A stretch of 64,000 bases of DNA from contig NZ_OZ241747.1 of NCBI RefSeq assembly GCF_965201005.1, forward strand, positions 372,001 to 436,000, read 5' to 3'. The translations under genes were made by a program, and so were the position numbers. Shown here in pieces: positions 8,801 through 15,653 of this stretch (within the stretch, counting starts at the first letter, position 1; the number at the start of each line of letters is the position of its first letter). Source of the stretch: Mucilaginibacter_A sp965201005. Its GTDB lineage: Bacteria; Bacteroidota; Bacteroidia; Sphingobacteriales; Sphingobacteriaceae. Below the pieces are notes generated by a model, which saw only the letters and a program-made list of their open reading frames with translations, made no database searches and was not told where the DNA came from.

Positions 8801-9947
8801 GGTATAAAAATTTGAAAGTGATGAGGATTTGACTCAGCAATAAATAAGTCGTAATGATCAGCGTAACTGTGCTGATGATATCTCTAAATGTTATTTGCGT
8901 GAACATCAGGTTTTCACTAAATAACGAATGATGCAAAATTGTAAAGTTGGCAATGATATACTGTAGCAAAAGAATATATACATACACCCAGAACAAGATG
9001 TTCAATAAAGAATAAATAATCAATGGCTTTGGGGTTTCGCGAAACACATGTTTCGGCTCCCGGAGCATTTCCATAATGAATTGCCTTGCCTTGTTCTGCA
9101 GGTTCGGGATGTTAAAATAATCGCTAAATAACCAATATCCGTCATAGCGAAAAAACGGGATCAAAGAAGTAATCACACTAATTGTGTTTGCCAGGATCAG
9201 GGTGAAAACGATTACTTTAAAAGTATCAACATAAAAAAAAGCGATCAGGAATACGTTGATAAGCAGTTGAAAATAAATTCCGGCTATGTTTACGGTATTT
9301 CTTTCTTCTTTTTTTAGTGCCCAAATGTCGGTTACGTTTGTGTAGAAAACTGGAAAAACAAAGTAAAAGCCAAATCCGATCTCTTTTGGACGCACGCCAA
9401 ACCTGTAAGAAGCGGAAGCGTGGCCTATTTCATGAACCAAGATAATCAGGACGAACAAAGTATAAACGATCACTAAATGAGTAACGGACATCAGCCCTAA
9501 TGAAGACTGATAAATAGTGCCGAATGACAGCAAGTGATGTGCATAAAAGAAATAAAAAGTGATGGCCAAAGCAGCAAGTGAAAAAAAGGTAAAGGTCTTT
9601 TTATAAAACAGAAGGGATAATACTTTATAAACTGCCTGCAGCTGTCCCTCTTTTAAAACTACTATTTTGCCTTTTATATATTTGTTGGTTGTTGTAAACG
9701 AGCTGCTTTCCTTTTTAGATATTTTTGTAAGCGTTGAATTAATTGATGTCTCAACAAAAGAAACTGTAAAATCAGCAGTTTTGTACAAATTGTTCATATC
9801 TACTGCAATCAAACCATAATCCGGCTTTGATTTATAGCTGAAAAGCATGTGGTATAAAACCTCAGTGATTTTATAGATCCCGCCATAGTTATCCAGTAAC
9901 AGGTATCTTCGCCCGGCAGTTTCGTCTATTGTTTTTAACTCGTACAT
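8766..9947 (-). CDS. M50-type membrane metalloprotease with PqqD-like N-terminus
   Basis: 393 residues. The first 90 residues are soluble and resemble a PqqD-like domain (Y-L-L-L-D-N-Y-G-G-I-Y-K-I-T-E-V). Multiple membrane segments follow, with the zinc motif H-E-I-G-H at 172-176. A second conserved block, P-F-F-R-Y-D-G-Y-W at about 264-272, carries the third zinc ligand (Asp). This resembles the YydH-like peptide metalloproteases of RiPP loci. The probable role is cleaving precursor peptides in or at the inner membrane. It lies between the lipoprotein hydrolase (22-base gap) and the acyltransferase (overlapping), all on one strand. Confidence 0.8.
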   Translation of the reverse strand: MYELKTIDETAGRRYLLLDNYGGIYKITEVLYHMLFSYKSKPDYGLIAVDMNNLYKTADFTVSFVETSINSTLTKISKKESSSFTTTNKYIKGKIVVLKEGQLQAVYKVLSLLFYKKTFTFFSLAALAITFYFFYAHHLLSFGTIYQSSLGLMSVTHLVIVYTLFVLIILVHEIGHASASYRFGVRPKEIGFGFYFVFPVFYTNVTDIWALKKEERNTVNIAGIYFQLLINVFLIAFFYVDTFKVIVFTLILANTISVITSLIPFFRYDGYWLFSDYFNIPNLQNKARQFIMEMLREPKHVFRETPKPLIIYSLLNILFWVYVYILLLQYIIANFTILHHSLFSENLMFTQITFRDIISTVTLIITTYLLLSQILITFKFLYHEPSRIYRTKK

Positions 9948-9969
9948 GGTTGGTTAATTAGCCAGTTAA

Positions 9970-10887
9970 TTATTGTTGGAGCATTGATTTTATTTTGGTC
10001 AGGATTGAATCCGCATAAATTCTTGGCCCATTAATGTGTGCCCCTTTTATCTGGTAAAATTCTTTGGGCGTATTTGCATCTTTATATAATAATTGCCCCA
10101 TATAAAATGGAACTTCCTCATCTTCGGTACTGTGGATAATAAGGCATGGCTTACGATATTTTTTTATGGAAGCTTTTGCGCTGTAATCTTCTTTAACCAG
10201 TAACCGGCCTATAAACCCAAGCCCCGTTGATTTCCTAACGGTGTAAGCCGCCATGTCTTTTGGTGATGAAAACGCGCCTTCCATTACCAATCCGGCTATT
10301 TTATCGGGTTTATCGGCTGCAATTACGGCAGCAAGATGGCCGCCTAATGACTGGCCATAGATCACCAGCTTCGTATTTTTAACGTCTGCCCTGCCGGTGA
10401 TATAGTTAAGTGCAGCCAATGCATCCGCCCGAACATTTTGCATGGTTGCTTCGCCGGCAGAAAAGCCAAACCCGCTGTAATCAAACATAAATACCTGTAC
10501 ACCATCCTTTACAACAGGGACAATGGCTTGGTATTGGCTGACCAATGAACCTTCATTACCGTGAAAATGGAGCAGTGTTATGTTTATTTTACCACTGTCG
10601 GCAGGTTTTATCAGCCAGCCGTTAAGTAAAATCCCGTTTCTGTTTTTGAATAGCACGCTCTCTACTACAAAAGGTTTTTGAACGGGCGCATTATTAATAT
10701 TGGTAAATTCAGGCTGAAAATAGGCACCTGAAAAATGAATAATGGTGGTATCCTTGCTGTCAAAGTCCACAACTTTTATCCTGGTTGTTTTTGCAGGAAA
10801 TTTATTAGGGTGCAAAAACACCTTGTTAAAACTACAGGATAACAATAAGGTAGCAATAAACAACAAAATAATATTTCTCATAATCAT
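9970..10887 (-). CDS. Alpha/beta-hydrolase lipoprotein
   Basis: About 305 residues from the ATG at 10887; the in-frame TTG at 10893 and the ATG at 10881 are alternatives. A lipobox L-L-L-S-C ends at Cys18, so the protein is probably a membrane-anchored periplasmic lipoprotein. G-Q-S-L-G-G holds the nucleophile (about Ser180). The charge-relay Asp in H-S-T-E-D-E-E and the His in G-A-H-I-N-G-P complete the triad, and H-F-H-G-N-E-G is the oxyanion loop. Such BAAT/FrsA-like enzymes act as esterases, thioesterases or peptidases. In this block it could hydrolyse an ester/acyl bond or a peptide product; that is inference. The M50 gene follows after 22 bases. Confidence 0.75.
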   Translation of the reverse strand: MIMRNIILLFIATLLLSCSFNKVFLHPNKFPAKTTRIKVVDFDSKDTTIIHFSGAYFQPEFTNINNAPVQKPFVVESVLFKNRNGILLNGWLIKPADSGKINITLLHFHGNEGSLVSQYQAIVPVVKDGVQVFMFDYSGFGFSAGEATMQNVRADALAALNYITGRADVKNTKLVIYGQSLGGHLAAVIAADKPDKIAGLVMEGAFSSPKDMAAYTVRKSTGLGFIGRLLVKEDYSAKASIKKYRKPCLIIHSTEDEEVPFYMGQLLYKDANTPKEFYQIKGAHINGPRIYADSILTKIKSMLQQ

Positions 10888-10976
10888 TGCCAATTCTCAG
10901 ATGCAGGCAAAAACATCACTTGGTTTATATTTTCAAAGCTTTATTAAAGTGCAGGTTATAAATTAAAGAAAGCGTA

Positions 10977-11063
10977 ATGCTTCTTTTATCACTATAAATT
11001 TGTATTTGACACAAATATTGGAGCCTAAGAAACCTGATGATTTTTAGGTAATAAAAGAAGCAT
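10977..11063. repeat. Extended inverted motif pair
   Basis: ATGCTTCTTTTA (10977-10988) and TAAAAGAAGCAT (11052-11063) face each other across 63 bases. The inner flanks TATAAATTTG and TTTTTAGGTAA match those of the other extended pairs. It lies between the peptide genes and the hydrolase gene. A degenerate terminal repeat may sit at 11079-11098. Confidence 0.7.
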
Positions 11064-11092
11064 AGAAATAAATTGAAGAAATTTCAAGTAGG

Positions 11093-11260
11093 CTCTTAGT
11101 GCCTGTTTGAATTTCTGTCATAAAAATTTACAATACTTCTTTTATGCCAATAAATTTTGTTTTTGGGCTACTTCAATACAAAAAGTACAATGAACCAATG
11201 GTTTTTAGGTGGTAAAAGAAGCATACAAAATATACTGAACAAATATTTAAACAAGCTCTA
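11093..11260. repeat. MITE-like element with an extended motif pair and terminal inverted repeats
   Basis: The left arm AGTGCCTGTTTGAATTT (11099-11115) and right arm AAATATTTAAACAAGCTCT (11241-11259) are inverted repeats. Inside are ATACTTCTTTTA (11133-11144) and TAAAAGAAGCAT (11213-11224). The spacer shares TACAAAAAGTACAAT and CCAATG with the element at 5221-5301, so these are copies of one element rather than chance palindromes. Confidence 0.65.
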
Positions 11261-11275
11261 AACAGTTAAAAAATA

Positions 11276-11299
11276 TCCGGGAATAATTTTATCCCCGGA
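11276..11299 (-). terminator. Hairpin after the last small peptide gene
   Basis: TCCGGGAATA and TATCCCCGGA form an inverted repeat with one mismatch, directly downstream of the distal peptide gene. Related hairpins follow the other two copies (11466-11489 and about 11656-11680). They could stabilise the mRNA or reduce read-through. No long T-run follows on the minus strand. Confidence 0.5.
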
Positions 11300-11316
11300 C
11301 GATAGAAGGGATTTGC

Positions 11317-11436
11317 CTAAAACTCAATATCTATAACGCGGTGAAATTTTGAGGCGGCAGCAGCCAGTTCTAATCTTGATTCCATTTCTTCGATACAAAT
11401 GGCTTCTGCAAACAGGTTTTCGTTTTGTGTTGACAT
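11317..11436 (-). CDS. Small peptide 1, candidate RiPP/secreted peptide precursor (divergent tail)
   Basis: 39 residues beginning M-S-T-Q-N-E-N-L-F-A-E-A-I-C-I-E-E-M-E-S, then R-L-E-L-A-A-A-A-S-K, with the unique tail F-H-R-V-I-D-I-E-F. The first 30 residues match the other two copies except for one E/K change, while the last nine residues differ. A conserved leader with a variable tail is typical of ribosomal natural-product precursors. The single Cys (residue 14) lies in the conserved part. Start is the ATG at 11434-11436, preceded by an A-rich tract without a Shine-Dalgarno sequence. Peptide function is inferred from context only. Confidence 0.75.
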   Translation of the reverse strand: MSTQNENLFAEAICIEEMESRLELAAAASKFHRVIDIEF

Positions 11437-11465
11437 GGTTTTAAGTTTTTAATGGTTAAAAAATA

Positions 11466-11489
11466 TCCGGGAATAACGCTATTCCCGGA
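11466..11489 (-). terminator. Perfect 10-bp hairpin between peptide genes
   Basis: TCCGGGAATA (11466-11475), loop ACGC, TATTCCCGGA (11480-11489). It lies immediately 3' of peptide copy 2 and upstream of copy 1 on the transcribed strand. It may set the relative amounts of the peptide mRNAs. Confidence 0.6.
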
Positions 11490-11505
11490 CAAAAGCGGAT
11501 TTTGA

Positions 11506-11625
11506 CTAAGATTCGATCTCTATGTCTACTTTCACTTTAGAAGCGGCAGCAGCCAGTTCCAATCTTGATTCCATTTTTTCGATGCAGATGGCTTCTGCAA
11601 ACAGGTTTTCGTTTTGTGTTGACAT
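11506..11625 (-). CDS. Small peptide 2, candidate RiPP/secreted peptide precursor
   Basis: 39 residues: the same conserved N-terminal 30 residues as peptides 1 and 3 (M-S-T-Q-N-E-N-L-F-A-E-A-I-C-I-E-K-M), ending A-A-A-A-S-K and then V-K-V-D-I-E-I-E-S. The protein is identical to peptide 3. The gene starts exactly 189 bases from its neighbours on either side, so it arose by tandem duplication of a 189-bp unit that includes the upstream spacer. There is no Shine-Dalgarno site. The small size, high expression potential and position between an outer-membrane protein and a membrane protease suggest a processed, exported peptide. Confidence 0.75.
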   Translation of the reverse strand: MSTQNENLFAEAICIEKMESRLELAAAASKVKVDIEIES

Positions 11626-11694
11626 GGTTTTAAGTTTTTAATGGTTAAAAAAGTAACCGGAAATGCCCTATCCCCGGACAAAAGCGGATTTTGA

Positions 11695-11814
11695 CTAAGA
11701 TTCGATCTCTATGTCTACTTTCACTTTAGAAGCGGCAGCAGCCAGTTCCAATCTTGATTCCATTTTTTCGATGCAGATGGCTTCTGCAAACAGGTTTTCG
11801 TTTTGTGTTGACAT
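11695..11814 (-). CDS. Small peptide 3, candidate RiPP/secreted peptide precursor (first of the tandem array)
   Basis: 39 residues, identical in protein sequence to peptide 2. It is the promoter-proximal copy on the minus strand, with ATG at 11812-11814. Its leader is acidic (six Glu and one Asn-Glu-Asn run in the first 23 residues), followed by an alanine block and a basic-acidic tail. I saw no double-glycine motif or Cys/Ser/Thr-rich core, so classical lanthipeptide chemistry is unlikely. N-acylation or simple proteolysis fit the neighbouring enzymes better. Confidence 0.75.
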   Translation of the reverse strand: MSTQNENLFAEAICIEKMESRLELAAAASKVKVDIEIES

Positions 11815-11904
11815 GATAATTTAGTTATTGATTTTGATTGCCTACTCTGGTAAAGGTTTTCGGCGTCCCCTTTTGGATTCTTGGCCAAAGAATATTTTTA
11901 ATAG

Positions 11905-12795
11905 TTAATTTATTACAGGGCTGATAGTATAGCCTGATTTACTTAATAAGTTTAATATAGAGGTCGAATCATTTCCTATATCTACAACATCCAGCGTAAC
12001 CAGGGTTGATTGAGTTTTAATGGTGTTTTCTATTCTTGACATGATTAGGCGCATCCTGTACATTTCGGCATCCGCAGCCACGTATCTCGGCTTAAAAAGG
12101 CCGCTTGATGTTAGCAATTTTTTTAAACCGGCCACATTCTCCTGTTTGTAAAAGCCGGCCTTGGCATCAATATCCATTATTACCCTGTTTTTGTTATTAA
12201 CCATATAATTGATGACACTTTCCCAATAGCTATTTGGAAATTTATCATAAAGTGTATTCAAAGTTTCGTCTATGCTTAATAGTTCCTTAACCGGTATGTT
12301 GTGTTTTGAACCATAATTTCTTATCACGTCGTCGATCTTTTCAGCATTGGGCACGTTACACTGATAGGTTTTTGTCATCAAAAACATGTAGATGTACCAA
12401 AGTTTATATTGGTTAAGGTATATTTCAGGGATCCCTTCGTCCTCTGCTACCGTTATTAGTTTCTCGTATGTGTTTTTTGAAAGCGATTTTTCGGCAGACT
12501 GATTGTTGTTTTTCAACCCGTTGGCTTTTTCTGCAACACCTGCAAAAGCTTTGCTGTTCAGCCCTGTTTCCTGAGCAATCAGTTTCACTTTGTTCAAAAC
12601 ATTAAGCACTTTGTCGCTCAGCTTTATTTTTGGTTCACAGGTTTTGGTTGTGGTCAAAAGGATATAAGATTCCTGCTGCAAACCTTTGCCACTTATTTTC
12701 CATAACAAAGTTTGTGCATCGGCTGCATTTTGTGCCTTTACCATTGAAAAAAGCATTAGGAACACGGATGTAAAGGCTATTTTTGTTGTTCTCAT
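11905..12795 (-). CDS. Degenerate TraB/GumN-like periplasmic protein
   Basis: 296 residues with a signal peptide (K-I-A-F-T-S-V-F-L-M-L-F-S-M-V-K-A-Q). The opening of the mature protein, L-L-W-K-I-S-G-K-G-L, and the ending, L-L-S-K-S-G-Y-T-I-S-P-V, match the ends of TraB/GumN-family proteins. The family's G-T-I-H metal/catalytic motif is replaced by L-L-T-T-T, so it is probably not an active metalloprotease of the TIKI/TraB type. It lies 22 bases after the outer-membrane protein gene and just before the three peptide genes. I infer a periplasmic chaperone, immunity or binding role for the peptides; the alternative is a protease with changed chemistry. Confidence 0.6.
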   Translation of the reverse strand: MRTTKIAFTSVFLMLFSMVKAQNAADAQTLLWKISGKGLQQESYILLTTTKTCEPKIKLSDKVLNVLNKVKLIAQETGLNSKAFAGVAEKANGLKNNNQSAEKSLSKNTYEKLITVAEDEGIPEIYLNQYKLWYIYMFLMTKTYQCNVPNAEKIDDVIRNYGSKHNIPVKELLSIDETLNTLYDKFPNSYWESVINYMVNNKNRVIMDIDAKAGFYKQENVAGLKKLLTSSGLFKPRYVAADAEMYRMRLIMSRIENTIKTQSTLVTLDVVDIGNDSTSILNLLSKSGYTISPVIN

Positions 12796-12817
12796 GTTGG
12801 TGTGATTGTAATTCTAT

Positions 12818-15250
12818 TTATTGATTGTTATTCACCCGTTGCTTAATGTCATCTGACGTTGAAATGGCTGCTTGCTTTCTTGCCTTTATATTCCTGTTCC
12901 CAAATTTCCAGCTGATTGCCATGTTAAAAAATCTTGTCTCCGCTTTATTAACCACATTCATCATTACGCCCTGATAATTTATTTTCTGATCCTGTTTATC
13001 CGTATTGAAAATATCCTGAACGGCGAGCTTAATATTGGCCCGGTTTTTAAAGATGCCCTTGCTGATCCCGGTGCCGGTAGTAAAATTCCGTGCTGCCTTG
13101 TATATGCCTGAAGTGTAAGGTCCCCGGTAATTGGCATTTAGCTCAGCCGCCCAGTTATTATTAAACTTGAAAGTATTTTCTGTCTGAAATAAGTAAGACC
13201 AGGAAGCATTATTATTTTGCCCTGATAGGGAAGAAGTAGCCGTATTGTATTTTAGAAAGCCGGTGCCGCCGCTGATATAAATGTTCCACCAAGCGGTTAC
13301 AGGATGGGTAAAATCAGCATAAACATAAAATAAATCAGAGCTTCTCAAATTGTCAAAAGTGGAGATCACCTGTTTATCATTCCCTTTTAAGTAAACTGGT
13401 GCCAATGCGTTGGTACCATGTGTATAACTCGAGCCGAAAACAAGCGATTGCTTATAGCTGTAGGAAACTTCCAGGTTATGATCTATCTCCGGTTGTATAT
13501 TTGAGTTTCCCTGATAATAGGCATACTGACTTTGGTATATTACAAAAGGGTTGACAATATTGAACCCAAATCTTTGGATACTCTTCCTGTAACTTATATC
13601 CAACACATTGTCCAAGTTTCTGACAAATTCAAAACTGATGTTCGGAAAAATGTTCAGGTAATTTTTTTTGTTAACAGTATTGGTATTTACTAAATCGCCA
13701 CTAACGTTTGTTTGTTCAGCCCGAACCCCCAGGACAAGATTGAATTGCTTTATGGTTTTGTTTAAATTTATGTAGGCGGCATTTACATTTTCTTTATAGA
13801 TGAAAGTGTTAGTCTTACCATTATCCGTCATCCAATCACTGCCAACCAGTTGCTGCCATGATATGTCATTTTCAGAAACGGTGAACTGACTTTTAACACC
13901 TGCTTCAATTTTTCCTATTGAAGAGGGCTGTGAGTAATCAGCTGAAAATGAATAAGTATGGATATGTGCCGGCGAATTGTCCCTTAAAAAATAAGTCGGT
14001 TGATTCGGGTTGCCCTGGCGATCAAAATAATCGGTTGCAAAGTTATCCTGCCATTTTTTATTATAATTAAAATAGTCTGCGTTTATCGTCAGCGATTTTC
14101 CTGAACTATCCAATATACCCTTGTAATATACATTTATCGCTGGATTAAGAACTTTCGCACTGCCATTGGTATGAACAACTGAGGAAGAATCATTTTCTGT
14201 AGCATGTACCAGGTTTGAAACCGTAGTGGCCGTTTTGCTTCTATAATTGGTATAACCTTTAAACCCGATACCAAAAGAATTATGTTTGTTTACGTCATAA
14301 TCAAATCCTAATCTATAAGCATTATTATTCCTGCTGCGTATTTCGTACTCATGCTGAAGGATATTGGAACTGGCATCAATTTCTCTGTTAAACTTATTAT
14401 CATAATACTGTTTGGTGTGCTGAAAATCATAAGCACCATAAAAATTTAGTTTTTCGCTTCTGTAATTAAGGTTCAACCCATTGTTATACTTCAAAAACCT
14501 GCCTGTGCCAAGCCCCAAAGTTAAACTTCCGTTTAAACCATAGTTTTTATTTTTAGCCAGTTTTATATTGATGATACTTCCGGCCTGTGCATCGTACCTG
14601 GCAGAAGGGTTTGGTAATATTTCAATTTTATCTATACTGCCGGCAGGCATGGAGGATAGCATCTCTTTCAATTCTTCATCACTTAAATGGGTGGGTTTAT
14701 CATCTATCAAAACATTTACAGACTTTGTTCTGAAGGAAAGCACATTATTTTGCTCCACAACGCCCGGTGCTTTTAGTAAAATATCATACGCATTACTCCC
14801 GGCAGACAGCGGGCTTTGGGCAACATTCAGCGTGATTTTACCACCGCCGAGGGTTATAAATGGCTTTGCTACTTTCGCACTGATGACAACACTTTTAAGT
14901 GATTTTATTTGCAGGCACATATATACTTCCAATTCGACAGATTGTTGTTTATCTCCTATCGTAATCTGGCTTTTGGTGAAGGTATTGTAGCCCACATATA
15001 ATACTTTTAACTGATACTTGCCCGGCTGAAGATGGCTGATTGTAAAGTTCCCTTTATCCGAGGAAATTGTATTTACACTTACCGAAGTAAGCATATTAGT
15101 AACCACAATCGTTGCATGGGGCAGGCCTTGTCTGGTTAATGAGTCTTTTACTGACCCGGTTAGCGTTGCTGCTTTTTGCCGGGCATTACCTGTACGAACA
15201 AGTAATAAGCAGGTTAAAGTAACAAGTATAAAGGTCATCAGTAGCTTCAT
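12818..15250 (-). CDS. Outer-membrane beta-barrel protein with CarboxypepD_reg domain (TonB-receptor-like)
   Basis: 810 residues. A signal peptide is followed by a CarboxypepD_reg-like domain at about 27-115 (T-L-T-G-S-V-K-D...G-K-Y-Q-L-K-V-L-Y-V-G-Y), a plug-like region with V-N-V-L-I-D-D-K-P and P-S-A-R-Y-D-A-Q-A-G-S-I-I-N-I, and a long barrel of alternating strands. This is the 'outer membrane beta-barrel family' architecture common in Bacteroidota, shorter than SusC. It is the first gene of the minus-strand block that includes the peptides. It may export the mature peptide, take it up, or act as its receptor. No SusD partner is present, which argues against a polysaccharide locus. Confidence 0.8.
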   Translation of the reverse strand: MKLLMTFILVTLTCLLLVRTGNARQKAATLTGSVKDSLTRQGLPHATIVVTNMLTSVSVNTISSDKGNFTISHLQPGKYQLKVLYVGYNTFTKSQITIGDKQQSVELEVYMCLQIKSLKSVVISAKVAKPFITLGGGKITLNVAQSPLSAGSNAYDILLKAPGVVEQNNVLSFRTKSVNVLIDDKPTHLSDEELKEMLSSMPAGSIDKIEILPNPSARYDAQAGSIINIKLAKNKNYGLNGSLTLGLGTGRFLKYNNGLNLNYRSEKLNFYGAYDFQHTKQYYDNKFNREIDASSNILQHEYEIRSRNNNAYRLGFDYDVNKHNSFGIGFKGYTNYRSKTATTVSNLVHATENDSSSVVHTNGSAKVLNPAINVYYKGILDSSGKSLTINADYFNYNKKWQDNFATDYFDRQGNPNQPTYFLRDNSPAHIHTYSFSADYSQPSSIGKIEAGVKSQFTVSENDISWQQLVGSDWMTDNGKTNTFIYKENVNAAYINLNKTIKQFNLVLGVRAEQTNVSGDLVNTNTVNKKNYLNIFPNISFEFVRNLDNVLDISYRKSIQRFGFNIVNPFVIYQSQYAYYQGNSNIQPEIDHNLEVSYSYKQSLVFGSSYTHGTNALAPVYLKGNDKQVISTFDNLRSSDLFYVYADFTHPVTAWWNIYISGGTGFLKYNTATSSLSGQNNNASWSYLFQTENTFKFNNNWAAELNANYRGPYTSGIYKAARNFTTGTGISKGIFKNRANIKLAVQDIFNTDKQDQKINYQGVMMNVVNKAETRFFNMAISWKFGNRNIKARKQAAISTSDDIKQRVNNNQ

Positions 15251-15431
15251 TTTTTGTTTTGCTCAATAAATATCCTTCTATCAGCAGCAACAAAAAAAAC
15301 TATTATACGAAACCGTATTTCCTCAATGCAAAGTGGTCAATACGATCCTTTTTTATAAGTTTTACAGAATGCAAGAGCCTGTTTAACTTACCAAACCGGC
15401 GTAAGATTTATAACAATCACTGCTTAAATTT

Positions 15432-15578
15432 ATAGGAAATGAGCAAGGACAGGAAGCTGCATCCGCCCGGTTGATGTTGCTGTTTCCAAGGCTTTGGGCA
15501 AAGGAAGTTTAAAGAATCCTCAACTGGATGTTGCGGCGAAGGAATTGCTGTTGGAAAGGGGAACTAAGAAATCGAAGC
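15432..15578 (+). pseudogene. Decayed fragment of a tricorn-type protease gene (3' end)
   Basis: The DNA and translation of 15440-15578 match the last 45-50 codons of the protease gene at 1890-5168. V-S-K-A-L-G-K-G-S-L-K-N-P-Q-L-D here corresponds to V-S-R-A-L-G-E-G-N-V-K-D-S-Q-L-D there, and both end in K-E-L-L-L-E. A two-base deletion after CATCCGCCC breaks the frame, and the remaining 5' gene is missing. The reading frame then runs through the repeat at 15607. It is a relic of a lost paralogue, or of a partial duplication, at the edge of the peptide block. The rest of 15251-15653 holds only this fragment, a GAGCCTGTTTAA element end (15368) and a motif hairpin. Confidence 0.75.
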
Positions 15579-15606
15579 AGGTTTTATTATCGGTTAAACT
15601 TTCAAA

Positions 15607-15650
15607 ATGCTTCTTTTACCGGCCTAAATTTAAGGTGGTAAAAGAAGCAT
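15607..15650. repeat. Compact motif hairpin (44 nt)
   Basis: ATGCTTCTTTTA (15607-15618) and TAAAAGAAGCAT (15639-15650) form a perfect 12-bp stem, with further pairing inside (ACC...GGT, AAATTT). It sits 4 bases from the 3' end of the YihY gene and can act as a terminator for it. Confidence 0.8.
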
Positions 15651-15653
15651 TGC

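Larger units (their letters stand above)
11248..11814 (-). repeat. 189-bp tandem repeat, three copies
   Basis: The three peptide start codons lie at 11814, 11625 and 11436, a constant 189-bp spacing. Copies 2 and 3 are almost identical across gene and spacer. Copy 1 (the distal one) has diverged only in its 3' coding end and spacer. This points to recent duplication followed by change in the peptide tail. Confidence 0.85.

Noticed and set aside
11248..11814. Regular 189-bp repeats as a CRISPR or minisatellite array
   Set aside because: The repeats contain intact 39-codon genes with a variable 3' end; unit size and content do not fit a CRISPR array.
12818..15250. SusC of a polysaccharide utilisation locus
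   Set aside because: No SusD follows, the protein is shorter, and the neighbours are peptide and protease genes.
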